Source: an uncultured Clostridia bacterium (lineage in GTDB: Bacteria > Bacillota > Clostridia > TANB77 > CAG-508). From it: 64,000 nt of DNA. The notes under the pieces are model-generated. The model searched no databases. It had not been told where the DNA came from and saw only the letters and a list, made by a program, of their open reading frames with translations. This document shows positions 38,932 to 49,793 of this stretch, piece after piece. A program made the position numbers and the translations under genes. Where the stretch lies: the NCBI GenBank assembly GCA_948805675.1, contig CAQIBN010000002.1, positions 1 through 64,000 of the forward strand, given 5' to 3'. Each line of letters opens with the position of its first letter. Within the stretch, counting starts at the first letter, position 1.

Positions 38932-39455
38932 GTAGAGAAATTACATTTCCAGTACTTAATGTAAAAATGGTTGATATAAAAAAGGTAACTGCAAATAATT
39001 ATAACCCAAACAAAGTCGCTCCTCCAGAAATGGAGTTATTAAAACACTCTATTGAAGAAGATGGATATACTCAACCAATCGTTACATATTATGATGAAGA
39101 AAAGGACAAATATATTGTTGTTGATGGATTCCATAGATATCGTGTTGCAAAAGAATATTTTAAATTAAAAGAAGTTCCAATTGTAACAATAGATAAAGAT
39201 TTAGATAATCGTATGGCAAGTACAATTAGACATAATAGAGCAAGAGGAACACACCAAATTATAGATATGTCTAAAATTGTACTAGATTTAACAAATCATA
39301 ATTGGACTGAAGAACAAATTTCTAAACATTTAGGTATGGAACTAGATGAAATTATTAGATTAAAACAAGTAAGTGGCCTAAAAGAGGCTTTTGCAGACCA
39401 TACTTTTAGTAAATCTTGGGAAGAATTTCAGCAAAAAATTGAAAATGAAGAGTAA
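38928..39455 (+). CDS. ibrB: IbrB-like ParB-domain protein
   Basis: 175 aa. ParB/Srx N-terminal domain: ANNYNPNKVAPPEMELLKHS and the nucleotide-pocket box VVDGFHRYRVA (about residues 63-73), NRARGTHQ, then an HTH-like NWTEEQISKHLGMELDEII. IbrA and IbrB act together as regulators of eib genes in E. coli; in other bacteria the pair occurs on mobile DNA with unclear function. Last gene of the operon. Confidence 0.8.
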   Translation: MSREITFPVLNVKMVDIKKVTANNYNPNKVAPPEMELLKHSIEEDGYTQPIVTYYDEEKDKYIVVDGFHRYRVAKEYFKLKEVPIVTIDKDLDNRMASTIRHNRARGTHQIIDMSKIVLDLTNHNWTEEQISKHLGMELDEIIRLKQVSGLKEAFADHTFSKSWEEFQQKIENEE

Positions 39456-39523
39456 TATAAAAATTGCTAGAAAAGTAAGAAACAATCTTAATTATTGTTA
39501 ACTTTAAATAGAAGTCTTCTCTT

Positions 39524-39565
39524 AAAAATTGCTTTGAACTTTTAAATAATTTCAAAGCAATTTTT
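39524..39565 (+). terminator. Terminator of the IbrAB operon
   Basis: AAAAATTGCTTTGAA pairs exactly with TTCAAAGCAATTTTT; ATTT follows. Confidence 0.8.
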
Positions 39566-39657
39566 ATTTAATATTGATTATTATTTCTCCATATATTAAT
39601 TTGTTTTTATTTATTAAATACTGCTAAATTTTTACTTCTAAATATGTGTCTTTTCTT

Positions 39658-41406
39658 TTATACTACTAAATTTGTATAATAAGCATTATATAATTTACTA
39701 TAATATCCATCTGGATTACACATAAGTTCATTATGATTTCCTTGTTCTATAATTTGGCCATTATCTAATACAATAATTTTATCAACATTTATAATTGTTG
39801 ACAATCTATGTGCAATAAAGATTGATGTCTTTTCTTTTGAAATTTTATCAATTGAATATTGTATTAGTTCTTCTGTCTTTGTATCTATATTTGCTGTTGC
39901 TTCATCTAATATAAAAATTGATGGAGAATGTGCAAATATTCTTGCAAAAGCAATTAATTGTTTTTGACCAGCAGAAAAAGAATTTCCTCTTTCACTAGCT
40001 ATTTCATCAATACCATTTGGCAAAGATTTTATAAAATCCTCTGCTGAGGCTAAATGTATTGTTTCCATTATTTCCTCATCTGAAAGTTTTTCATTTAGTT
40101 CAATATTATCTCTAATACTTTTAGCAAATATAAATGTGTCTTGTAATATAATTCCTATTTTTCTTCTAAGTGAATGTAAGTTTATATCTTTAATATTAAT
40201 ACCATCTATTAAAATCTCTCCTTTTTGTATTTCATAAAATCGATTTATTAAATTAATAATAGTTGTTTTTCCAGAACCTGTTCTTCCTACAAGAGCAATA
40301 CTCTCTCCTGGGTTAATTACAAAACTAACATTTTTTAAAATCCAATTTTCCCCTTCATATGCAAACCATACATTTTTAAATTCAATCTTACCATTTACTT
40401 TATCAATACTTGTTCCTTTTTTAAAATCTTCTAAATATTCTTTATGGTCTAAAATATCATATATCTTATTAATAGAAACAACTGCTTCTTGTATTGTCTC
40501 AAAATTTTCTACTATTCTTTGTATTGGTTCAAATATTTGTTTTAAATATGTAATAAAAATATAAATAACACCAATCTCTAAGTTAATATTAAATAAATGA
40601 TTTATACAAGTCCATATAATAAATGCAACTCCCAAATTTTCAAAAATAACCATAAATGCAATTAAAAAGCCTTCTATAAACGCTACAGGTATTCTCGATT
40701 TATAAAATTTATTACATAATTCTGAACATTCTTTTTCCTTTTCATATTGTCTATTAAATATCTTTATTAACTTTACGCCATAGATTGACTCATCTAAAAA
40801 TATATTTAATTTTGTTTTTACATTTTTAGAATATTCTCTTACATTTTTACTAATCTTGGTTATAATAATTGATGTTAATGCAACAAAAGGAATTAATAAA
40901 AAACATATAATAGCTAATTTATAATCAAGTGATAGCATCATTACTGCTAATGCTATAATCATTACAATATCTTTAATAAATGTTGTAACAACATCTTAAA
41001 AAAAAGTAGTAATATCTTCTACATCACTTGTTATTCTAACAAATAATGTTCCAGATGGTATTTTATCATGAAATGGGATATTACTATATTGAACATATTT
41101 ATATAATTTATTTCTTAAAGAATATATAACATCTTCTCCTACCATATTTGTTGCTGTACTAACAATAAAATCTAAAATATTTCCAATTAACATTATAGCA
41201 ATATAAATTATCCCTATAATTCCAATCGTCATAAATCCCTTTTGCCATAATCCATAACTTAAATAATTATCTATTACTATTTTTATTAAATATGGTTTTA
41301 CAACTTCTCCAATATTTATAATAATAGCTAAAATAGATATAGTTATTATAGATTTTGTTTTTGGTTTTAACATTATATATATTCTATTTAAAGTTTGACT
41401 TTTCAT
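39658..41406 (-). pseudogene. ABC exporter half-transporter, interrupted by one in-frame TAA
   Basis: One 582-codon frame from ATG 41406 with a single TAA at 40998-40996, directly after DVEDITTFF; GAT GTT GTT (DVVTTFIKDIVMIIALAVMM) follows in the same frame. Homologs have Glu, Arg or a similar residue there, so one substitution such as GAA to TAA is enough. Membrane domain of six helices, then ATPase with GRTGSGKTTII (Walker A), signature FSAGQKQL and ILDEATANID. The variant signature is usual in one half of BmrCD-type heterodimers. Either inactive or suppressed. Confidence 0.8.
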
Positions 41407-41596
41407 TTATCTTCCCCCTTTTTCTTTTGTTTCTTCTCCCAAACGCAAGAATGACAGAAAATTTGGGATACATTTAATAAAAAAATGACTCACATATGAA
41501 ATGGTAGCAATTTTTATTAAATTAAATTGACCACAAATTTCCTATCCCTCTTTAGAATATCATTTTTCTTCTGGACTAACATGTTACTCTTGAGTC

Positions 41597-43342
41597 TTAA
41601 TCTAAAAAACTAGGTTGGGATTTTGAGGATTGCTGATTATAGAATTCATTATATATGCCTTTATTTCTAATAAGCTCTTCATGTACACCTTTTTCCACAA
41701 TTCTTCCATTATCTAATACAATTATCTTATCACTATATTTTACATCAGATACTTTATTAGAAATAATGATACATGTTTTTTCATCTGATAATTCTTTAAT
41801 ATTTTCTATTAGTTTCTCTGATGTATTATTATCTAAGGCAGAAAAAGTATCATCAAAAATTAATATACTACTATCTTTTAAAAATGCCCTCGATATTGCA
41901 ACTCTTTGTTTTTGTCCCCCAGATAAATCTCCACCTCTCTCACCAATTACAGTATTTATTCCTTTTGGCATTTTTCTAATATCTTCATAAACAATAGCTT
42001 TTTTTGTACTTTCTTTAATTTCATCATCATCATATTCCTCTTTAAATAAACTTATATTATCTTTTAATGTAGATGAGAATAAAAAATTATCTTGTGTTAT
42101 ATAGCAAATATTATTTCTAAGCATTCGAATTGGAATTTCATTTATATCTTTACCATCTATGAATATAATTCCATCTGGTACACTATATAATCTTGTAAGT
42201 AAATTCATTAGAGTTGTTTTTCCGCTTCCTATAGTTCCTATTATTCCTAAGGTTTCTCCTTTTTTTATTTCTATATTTATATCTTGCAATGTGCCATCTA
42301 TAATTCCTGGATAACTAAAGTTTAAATCTTTTATAATAATATGACCTTCCAATTTCTCTTTTGTTAAAGTCACTTTTTCATTAATTCTTTCTGGTTTTAA
42401 ATCATAAATTTTTTCTAATCTCTTATAAGAAATTTGTGCTCTTTTAAAACTAGAAATTAATTGTGGAAGCCATGAAACAGGTCCAACAAATAATACTATA
42501 AAACCATTAAATGTTACTAATTCCCCTACTGTTATTGTCCCATCTAAAACTAACTTTGAACCATATAGTAAAGCAATTCCATAACAAAATCCAAAACATA
42601 TATTTAAAGCTAGTTTTAATAAATTAGAAAATATATCTACTGTATTATTACTTTGATATACTCTTCTATTCTTCTTTAAAAATTCTCTTATTTGCTCATT
42701 TTTACATGAGTATGCTTTCGTAGTTCTTATACTATCTGTACTTTCTTGTATATATTCAGACATATTGGTAAACATTTCTTGAGATTTCTTAAAACTTTTT
42801 TCTACATATTTTTTAATTTTTACAACCAAAAATGCTCCTATAATAATTGGTAACATTACTGCTAATGATAAGTATAAATTAACACTTTGTACCATTTGAA
42901 AAAAAGCAATAATAAATGTAAAAGTTATTCTTACTCCATGAGATAAAATTCTGAATGCTGCGCTTCTAATCTCATTAGTATCTTTTACAAAGTAAGACAT
43001 AATTTCACCATTTTTAATATTTTGTATATCTTTTAGTTTTAATTTCATAAATCTTTTAAATAAATCAATTTTAATATCTTTTTCAAATCCTCTATTTATA
43101 TAACAATCAATATATTTCCATGTAATTCTTACAACTAGCATAACAACACATACTATCAACAGAAAATATATACTATTCAAAATTCTTTGTTTATTAGGTT
43201 CTAAGTCATATAACATATCTACAATTTGCCCAATAATTTTAGGTGGATATGTTAATAAGTATATATTAACTCCTAATAATATAATTTGAATTAATATTCT
43301 CCATTTATAATTCTTTAGTGAATCTATTATAACTTTCTTCAT
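41597..43342 (-). CDS. ABC exporter half-transporter (partner)
   Basis: 581 aa. Six-helix membrane domain (starts WRILIQIILLGVNIYLLTYPP), then the ATPase with GTIGSGKTTLMN, LSGGQKQRVAIS and FDDTFSALD. The Walker B is followed by Asp instead of Glu, the degenerate-site mark of heterodimeric exporters; the downstream gene has the proper Glu. So the two subunits form one pump of the BmrCD/LmrCD type. Substrate unknown. CGG occurs only as AGC GGA across codons. Confidence 0.9.
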   Translation of the reverse strand: MKKVIIDSLKNYKWRILIQIILLGVNIYLLTYPPKIIGQIVDMLYDLEPNKQRILNSIYFLLIVCVVMLVVRITWKYIDCYINRGFEKDIKIDLFKRFMKLKLKDIQNIKNGEIMSYFVKDTNEIRSAAFRILSHGVRITFTFIIAFFQMVQSVNLYLSLAVMLPIIIGAFLVVKIKKYVEKSFKKSQEMFTNMSEYIQESTDSIRTTKAYSCKNEQIREFLKKNRRVYQSNNTVDIFSNLLKLALNICFGFCYGIALLYGSKLVLDGTITVGELVTFNGFIVLFVGPVSWLPQLISSFKRAQISYKRLEKIYDLKPERINEKVTLTKEKLEGHIIIKDLNFSYPGIIDGTLQDINIEIKKGETLGIIGTIGSGKTTLMNLLTRLYSVPDGIIFIDGKDINEIPIRMLRNNICYITQDNFLFSSTLKDNISLFKEEYDDDEIKESTKKAIVYEDIRKMPKGINTVIGERGGDLSGGQKQRVAISRAFLKDSSILIFDDTFSALDNNTSEKLIENIKELSDEKTCIIISNKVSDVKYSDKIIVLDNGRIVEKGVHEELIRNKGIYNEFYNQQSSKSQPSFLD

Positions 43343-43761
43343 AAATTCTTCTTCCTATGTATATATTTTTTATTATTTTTAATTTTCTATTTTATTGTGT
43401 ATAGACATTTTAGACTTTATTTTTATTATAAATTAATTTTATTTCATCAAATTTATTCTAATTATTACATAATTACATATTATTTTGTAATAAAGTAGCT
43501 ATTATTTGTCAACTCCACAATATATGTGTTACTTATATCTTTTTTATTAAAAAATATATGATTCTTTAATGAATACGCATATTTGCACATTATAATATTA
43601 TATATTTGACATTAAAATTAAATGTTAAAAATGCACTCTTTATTTCTTTTTCTTAAATAAAGAAATAAATGCAAAAATAAAGAGTTAGTACAATTTCTAT
43701 AAACAACCCTTTATCTTTACATTTCTATTATAAAATATTTTACACTATTCTTTATTATACT
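43343..43761. other. Intergenic stretch with competing hairpins
   Basis: Around 43629-43690 ACTCTTTATTT can pair with AAATAAAGAGT, and TTTATTTCTTT with AAAGAAATAAA, two overlapping alternatives. It follows the surface-protein gene at 43762 and may end its transcript. Otherwise AT-rich with nothing seen. Confidence 0.4.
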
Positions 43762-44523
43762 TTAATTAATATCTTTCATCTTTGATTTTTTTATAATAAA
43801 TATAATCATTATTACTATGCAAATACATAAAACTAATAACCATATTGGATTTATACCAGTCTGTGGTAATTTACTTGTAGCAAGATTTTCATTTTGGTTA
43901 TTTTTTGATTCTTCTATTTTATTTTCTTCAGAATTTGTTTTATTATTTTCTGTTTCTTGCTTTACTTTTACACCATTTGTAATATATCTATTATCACTTT
44001 TTATCTTTGCATATAATATTTGTGTAGAATCACTTTGAGTATCTATATATACAGCTCTCTTTTCTCTTACATTATCTTTAACTAAAAAACATAATTTTAC
44101 TAAATCTACTTTATTATTATCTATAGCTTTTAACCTATTATTTTCCTCATTTCTTCCTAAGAAAACACATTCATTTTCATTAAACTGCATTTTCCAATTA
44201 TTATTATCATATAATTGTATGTAGCTTTGATTATTAAATACACCTTTTTCTCCTAAATCTAGTGTTTTATCTTTTAAATCTAGATATTCTAAATAAGTAT
44301 TATCATATTCTATTTTACATTTAACACTAGATAATTCTCCTGCATAGGTCTTTGCTGATAATGTTATAACATAATAAAGTTTACCATCCTTTTCAACAAA
44401 TCCATTACTATTACTGGTATCATCAAATTGTAATTCACATGTTACAGCATACACTGTTTTACTAGAACATATAATAAATATTAATATACAAAACATAACA
44501 CCTAAAATACACCTTTTTCTCAT
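43762..44523 (-). CDS. Cell-wall-anchored cohesin-like surface protein (LPQTG)
   Basis: 253 aa. Signal peptide (about 1-26, ending TVYA), cohesin-like beta domain (about 30-185; LSAKTYAGELSSVKCKIEYD), Asn/Glu/Lys-rich linker, then the sortase signal KLPQTGINP, a membrane helix and a KKSKMKDIN tail. It would be linked to peptidoglycan, probably by the sortase encoded at 54026. Last of three surface genes; the gene before it is another cohesin-like protein. Confidence 0.8.
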   Translation of the reverse strand: MRKRCILGVMFCILIFIICSSKTVYAVTCELQFDDTSNSNGFVEKDGKLYYVITLSAKTYAGELSSVKCKIEYDNTYLEYLDLKDKTLDLGEKGVFNNQSYIQLYDNNNWKMQFNENECVFLGRNEENNRLKAIDNNKVDLVKLCFLVKDNVREKRAVYIDTQSDSTQILYAKIKSDNRYITNGVKVKQETENNKTNSEENKIEESKNNQNENLATSKLPQTGINPIWLLVLCICIVIMIIFIIKKSKMKDIN

Positions 44524-44534
44524 TATATATATTC

Positions 44535-45092
44535 CTACCTTTTCTTTCCTTTTATAATTATAATAGTAATAATTGCTACTATAACAATTAGAGCAACTAT
44601 ATATATTATATTAAATTTAGATTGCACACCTATATTTATGTACATATTTTTACTATCTTCCATATTAATTGTACTATCTATAATATTAACTGTCACTTTA
44701 TCATTTATTAATTTAACATTTTCCTTTACTTTCATTGAAATTTCTAATGTATTGTCACCTTTTGTTCCTTCTATTGTATTTAAAATTATGTCACCTTTTC
44801 TATTAACAGTAGCTACATATACATTTTTACCTGCTGATATTTTGGCCAAATCTTTATAGGCTTCATTTTGTATAATTTCAATTTTATCTTCATTAAAATC
44901 TAATTTACATTGTATAGTTGCATAATCTTCACTTAAATTAAATTTTAATCTTATTTTAAATTCTTCTCCTGGTTGGATTTTAGTTAAATCTTTATCTGTA
45001 CTTACATTAATAGAATTCGCACTACAACTACTATAAATTGAGAATAATATTAGAAATATAGTTATAGTTATTATAGTAATTCTCTTTTTCAT
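44535..45092 (-). CDS. Membrane-anchored cohesin-like protein
   Basis: 185 aa. Signal peptide or N-terminal helix (residues about 5-25), cohesin-like domain (INVSTDKDLTKIQPGEEFKI, LDFNEDKIEI, GDIILNTIEG), then one C-terminal transmembrane helix and KGKKR. No LPxTG. Likely displays a dockerin-binding domain on the membrane. 15 bp below the dockerin-repeat gene. Confidence 0.75.
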   Translation of the reverse strand: MKKRITIITITIFLILFSIYSSCSANSINVSTDKDLTKIQPGEEFKIRLKFNLSEDYATIQCKLDFNEDKIEIIQNEAYKDLAKISAGKNVYVATVNRKGDIILNTIEGTKGDNTLEISMKVKENVKLINDKVTVNIIDSTINMEDSKNMYINIGVQSKFNIIYIVALIVIVAIITIIIIKGKKR

Positions 45093-45107
45093 ATTTATCT
45101 CCCTTTA

Positions 45108-47243
45108 TTATTGTTGTGGTATATTTGATATTAGCTCTGCAATATAGTTTATTAAAATTGCAGAATCTGCCAAATCTACTTTTCCATCCATATTTACATC
45201 TGCTGAACATAGCTGTTCTTCTGTTAATGTTATTGATTCTTTATCTAAAAGATATTGATTTAGAAACACAAGGTCATTTATATTTACTTCACCATTATTA
45301 TCTACATCACCAAATATAGCAGTCATAGAATATTTATTTGCATTTTCAATCTGCTCATCTAATAATCCAGTTGTTGTTTCATCTAACCCTTTTAATGTTT
45401 TGGATAATTTTACTGCATCAAAAACATCAATTTTTCCATTTCCATCTATATCTGCTTGTTCTAAGTCTATTTCTATTTTGTTATTTACTGTGTATTGTGC
45501 AATTAAATTTGCATCATAAAAATCTATAATACCATCTTTATTAACATCACCTTTTTGTCCACTTCTTGGTACAATAAAGTAACTTTTTCCTAATAACTCT
45601 AAAGATTCCCCTTGCAAATATGTATTTGTTTTACCATATTCATCTAATGCTTTAGAAAGTTTAATTGCATCAAAAACATCTACTTTTCCATCCTTATTTA
45701 TATCTGAAGCATCGTTATTAATATTTATAGACTCATTTGTGGAATATTCTATTATCATTTTAACATCTGCATAATCTATAATACCATCTCCATTTACATC
45801 TCCAACTGCATTTTTAAATGCTTTTATATAAGTAACTTTAGATGTATCTCCTGTATATAAAATATTGGTTAATGCTATTTGGTCATAGAAATTTACTATA
45901 CCATCACTATTTATATCTCCTTTTTTATCATTAGAATCTAACTCTGATATTTTAACAACATCATCTATATTTATAACACCATCATTATTTAAATCTGCAG
46001 TAGTATCCTTAGGTGCCTTTATATATAATAAATAAATTGCATTTTCACTCTCTAATGCTTTATTTATGCATTCTACATCTTTTTTATCTACCTTACCATC
46101 ACCATTTACATCTCCTTTTTCTATTGATATAGAAGATAATTTGCTATTTAACATTTCTGCATCTTTATAATTAATAATTTTATCCCCATTTATATCTCCA
46201 TGTACATTTGCAAGATTATTTTGATTTGATGGAATAATAAAATTAATATATTTTAGACTATTATTATTTATAGCTTCTTTTAATGCCTCTTTATCTTCTT
46301 TATCTATTTTTCCATCACCATTTAAATCTGCAATAGTTTTATCTGTGCATTTTAATATTTCTTGAACATCAAGATTATCAATTCTTAAATCTTTATTTAT
46401 ATCTCCTCTTGAATTTTCTTTTACTAAAATAAAATTATCAACTTCTCCAAGTTTCTTATTTTTAATTTTAGATTCATAATCCATAGTTACTATTGTATTT
46501 TGCTTATTAGAATTTATCTCTCCATCTTTTAATAATTCAATTATGATTTCTTTTCCTATATCTTTAATATTAGAAATAAGCATTTTATATGTTATTGAAT
46601 CATTTGTTTGAGAATCATATTCTACTCTTCTAATACTATCTCCAATTTTTACTTTTAGTATTGGTGCTTGTATAACTTTTACTGGTTTATCAAATTTTAT
46701 ATTAATATAGTAAGCTCCACCTTTTTCAATCTTATATGTCACATTAGATGCTGTTATTGTAACTTTTTCTGGTGGCGATTCTGGCTGTTCATAATTTGTT
46801 TCGTAGTCTTCATAATATGGATTGTTTCCGCTTGTTTGAGTATATTCAGGTGATTTTATATTATTTTTTTTATTATTTTGAGAATCTGTAGCAACCTCTT
46901 TTATCTTATCAGTAAAAAAATAATATCTTTTATATATAGTTTTATCTTTATCATTTAGATTTCTTCCTGTAACCTCAACAACTCTTGTACATTCTGTTAT
47001 AGTCTTTCTCTTCCCACCAATAGTCTTGTTGTACGTTTCATATTTACGAGTATGTGTTGAGTTAATACTTTTCCACATTATACCTGCCATATTGAAATCT
47101 TGTCTAAATTTTTGTTCCGCTTCTTTTATAATTTCACTATCTGTTTTCATTGCTTGTACATCATGAGCACATATAAGTACATTACATAGATTAAATAAAA
47201 TTATAAAAGCTAATAAAAAAACTAATTTCTTCATATGTTTCAT
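45108..47243 (-). CDS. Secreted protein with many dockerin/EF-hand-type repeats
   Basis: 711 aa after GGGGGAAA. Signal peptide (about 1-28). N-terminal unknown domain (30-140), a proline-rich linker and a beta domain near 160-245 (VTYKIEKGGAYYINIKFDKP), then about eleven calcium-loop repeats such as DLNGDGKIDKED, DINSDGIVNFYD, DVNGDGIIDYAD and DVDNNGEVNIND up to the end. Such paired loops are dockerin type I modules, which bind cohesins with calcium. It heads the cluster with two cohesin-like anchors, so it is probably held on the surface by them. No catalytic domain is visible. Confidence 0.85.
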   Translation of the reverse strand: MKHMKKLVFLLAFIILFNLCNVLICAHDVQAMKTDSEIIKEAEQKFRQDFNMAGIMWKSINSTHTRKYETYNKTIGGKRKTITECTRVVEVTGRNLNDKDKTIYKRYYFFTDKIKEVATDSQNNKKNNIKSPEYTQTSGNNPYYEDYETNYEQPESPPEKVTITASNVTYKIEKGGAYYINIKFDKPVKVIQAPILKVKIGDSIRRVEYDSQTNDSITYKMLISNIKDIGKEIIIELLKDGEINSNKQNTIVTMDYESKIKNKKLGEVDNFILVKENSRGDINKDLRIDNLDVQEILKCTDKTIADLNGDGKIDKEDKEALKEAINNNSLKYINFIIPSNQNNLANVHGDINGDKIINYKDAEMLNSKLSSISIEKGDVNGDGKVDKKDVECINKALESENAIYLLYIKAPKDTTADLNNDGVINIDDVVKISELDSNDKKGDINSDGIVNFYDQIALTNILYTGDTSKVTYIKAFKNAVGDVNGDGIIDYADVKMIIEYSTNESININNDASDINKDGKVDVFDAIKLSKALDEYGKTNTYLQGESLELLGKSYFIVPRSGQKGDVNKDGIIDFYDANLIAQYTVNNKIEIDLEQADIDGNGKIDVFDAVKLSKTLKGLDETTTGLLDEQIENANKYSMTAIFGDVDNNGEVNINDLVFLNQYLLDKESITLTEEQLCSADVNMDGKVDLADSAILINYIAELISNIPQQ

Positions 47244-47631
47244 TTCTCTTTTTCCCCCTTGTTTATAAATATATATTTAAAGAATCATACTAATGAAGAA
47301 ATATGGCATATTTATATGTCTTTTTCAAATCATTTTGTAATATTATGACAAATATAATCATTTTTTTGTTAAAAATCTAATATACTTTTTTCTTCATTAT
47401 ATTTTTAACTTATCATAAACTGTAGAAATATAGTATATACATTTGCATTTTATATAATCATTTTGTAATGTAAAATTTTACCTAAAGAAATAGATTTTTT
47501 TTATTAAGAATTTTTCATTATGTATTTTATTCTAATATATGTGTTTAATGCCCAGAGGAATTTAACAAAATTTTCACTCTGAGCAGTTATTATAAAAAAC
47601 TATATTACCATTTCTATAAATTATTTATATC
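47244..47631. other. Intergenic stretch
   Basis: AT-rich. AATCATTTTGTAAT occurs twice (about 47327 and 47455). A stem GCTCAGAG/CTCTGGGC (about 47553-47586, minus sense) is a possible terminator of the M15 peptidase gene. Confidence 0.4.
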
Positions 47632-48059
47632 CTAATCTATTGTAGTACTTGTTCTTCCTGTTCCTACTACATCCTCTTGTAAAGATCTCCAAGTATTACA
47701 TCCAATAAAACCATCTGCTTGTAAACCTCTACTTCTTTGATAATTAATTGTAGCCTCTCTTGTTCTACTGCCAAATATTCCGGTCTAATCCTCCTGTTCT
47801 ATATCCAAGTGTATTTAAATCATCTTGTGCTATTAATACATATGCTCCTTTTGAGCCTTGTGAAATTTGCGGATATCCTGCAAAGCCTTGACAAGCTGGA
47901 GTTCCTCTTCTTTTATCAAAGTGTACCCATGTTGGTGTTAGATATGCTGGTTCCACATAACTCCATACACCAGAATTTATTGCACTATTTCTTAAAGCAT
48001 TTCTTCCGAGAATTTGTTAATCTTTGGCCTACATCAAAAGCCACTCCTGCATAATGTTG
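47632..48059 (-). pseudogene. M15 peptidase with peptidoglycan-binding domain, C-terminal part (interrupted gene; two CGG recoding sites)
   Basis: Start-less continuation of the gene whose 5' part is at 53688-53954. It begins QHYAGVAFDVGQRLTNS (the HxxGxAxD zinc box of VanY-like M15 peptidases), then CGG (48008-48006) recoded to Gly: GRNALRNSAINSGVWSYVEP, the second zinc box WVHFD, and LNTLGYRTGGLD before CGG (47782-47780) recoded to Gly: GIFGSRTREATINYQ, a PG_binding_1 domain ending TSTTID. DGIFG is the hallmark of that domain. The gene is cut by the recombinase element; precise excision would rejoin it. Confidence 0.85.
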
Positions 48060-48124
48060 TGTTTGTGTACACACAGTTGAACATTTTTATTTTTAAACTA
48101 ACTCTATTTTAGAAACAGTTTAAT

Positions 48125-49708
48125 TTATATTAATTTTTCTATATCTATTTTTAATTCAAATTTTGCTGATTTATCATGATAAATATAAATTTTATCAATT
48201 AGCATGTTTAATATTGCTTTATCTGGCTCATCAGTTTCTATAATTTGATTAAAATAGTCTATTGTTTGTTTTAATTTTTCTTGCTTTATTTCTAAATCTT
48301 CATTTTGTAATTCTTGCAATTTCTTCTTTACTTTTTCTATCTCTTTATATTTTTCTTCTTCTAAACTCTTATATGTATTTTCTATAAATATCCTTTTGCC
48401 TTCTATGTTAGAAGCTATTTCTTTTATTCTTTGACTTACTAAAACTTTATATTCCGCTTCTAAATTTTTTAAATTTAATTTTATCTCTTCAAGATTTTTC
48501 TTTTTAGTTGATTTATATTCTTCTAGTTTCAAGTTTTCTATTTCTTCTATATAGTTATCTTTTAGTAGTATCAAAAAATTCTTAAAATTAGCAAGTAATA
48601 TATCTTCTCTCACATTATGACATACACATCTTGACTTTCCATATTTTCTATAAGCAACACACTCATATAATTTTTTAGGAACATAATCTTCTTTTTTGCT
48701 ACGAACTCTTGCTACACCTGTAACACTTCCACCACATTCTCCACATCTTAAAAATCCACCAAATAGGTAATCTCTTTTTTTCTTTGTATACATACTTGAA
48801 TTTTTCACTCTTTTTTTCATCATTTCTTGAACTCTTTCAAATTGTTCTTTTGAGATAATTGCTTCATGATGATTTTCAAATATATATTGATCTTCTCTTT
48901 TTATTTTTTTGCCTTGCTTATGAATATCTTTTCTCTCAGTTTTATGAGTAATTGCAGTTCCTATGTATATTTCATCTTTTAGGATTCTCTTTATCATATA
49001 AATATCCCATAATTTCTTAACTGTTTTTTTATAACTTTTTCCTTTTTTACTTAACTCTCTTTCTATAACCTGTGATGGTGTTAAAAAATCATATTCGAAA
49101 TTTAGCTTATGACATATTTTTCTCATTCCTAGACCTTGCTCGTATAAATTAAATATTGTTGTTATTGTATCTCTTACATTTTCATCAACTATTAACTCTC
49201 CTTTTTTAGCAGTTTTTAAATATCCAAATTTTGTACCTTGCAACAAGATTCCTTTTTCTAATTGCTTGTGCATACCTATTTTTACTTTTTTGGATACTTC
49301 TTTTACATATCTTTCATTAAACCATGTTGAAAGACCTAGTAAATCATCATCTCCTTCTAATAAATTAAATTCTCCAAAAGTATCTTTTGTTAGTATTAGA
49401 TTTACATTTTTCTCTTTTAAATCATCTATAAATGTAAGTGTTCTGCTACCTTTACGACCTATTCTTGATAAGTCTTTTGCCAAAATAATATCTACTTTTC
49501 CATCCTCAATGTCACCCAGCATTTTACTAAATTCTGGTCGCTCATCATTTGAAATATATCCTGATACATTATCATCAATATAATATTTAGATATATCCCA
49601 ACCTTTGGAATCTGCATATTCTTTTGCTAATTCTACTTGAGCATCAATACTACTATATCTACTTTTGTTATCATCTTTACTTAACCTACAGTAACATACA
49701 ACTTTCAA
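48125..49708 (-). CDS. Large serine recombinase
   Basis: 527 aa from TTG 9 bp after GGAAAGGA. Resolvase domain with catalytic Ser in CYCRLSKDD (residue 10), DIILAKDLSRIGR and the Recombinase domain (GTKFGYLKTAKKGELIVDEN), zinc ribbon CGECGGSV...ECVAYRKYGKSRCVC, and a long C-terminal coiled coil (about 375-490). Integrates and excises the element at 48058-53696; it lies 66 bp from one end. Excision usually needs an extra directionality factor; the small gene next to it is a candidate. Confidence 0.93.
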   Translation of the reverse strand: MKVVCYCRLSKDDNKSRYSSIDAQVELAKEYADSKGWDISKYYIDDNVSGYISNDERPEFSKMLGDIEDGKVDIILAKDLSRIGRKGSRTLTFIDDLKEKNVNLILTKDTFGEFNLLEGDDDLLGLSTWFNERYVKEVSKKVKIGMHKQLEKGILLQGTKFGYLKTAKKGELIVDENVRDTITTIFNLYEQGLGMRKICHKLNFEYDFLTPSQVIERELSKKGKSYKKTVKKLWDIYMIKRILKDEIYIGTAITHKTERKDIHKQGKKIKREDQYIFENHHEAIISKEQFERVQEMMKKRVKNSSMYTKKKRDYLFGGFLRCGECGGSVTGVARVRSKKEDYVPKKLYECVAYRKYGKSRCVCHNVREDILLANFKNFLILLKDNYIEEIENLKLEEYKSTKKKNLEEIKLNLKNLEAEYKVLVSQRIKEIASNIEGKRIFIENTYKSLEEEKYKEIEKVKKKLQELQNEDLEIKQEKLKQTIDYFNQIIETDEPDKAILNMLIDKIYIYHDKSAKFELKIDIEKLI

Positions 49709-49793
49709 TATATTTATCCTTTCCGAAGATAAATATATTTGTGCTTTTAGATTAGTTATATATTATCTTCTTTTTATGACAAATGCAATCTTT

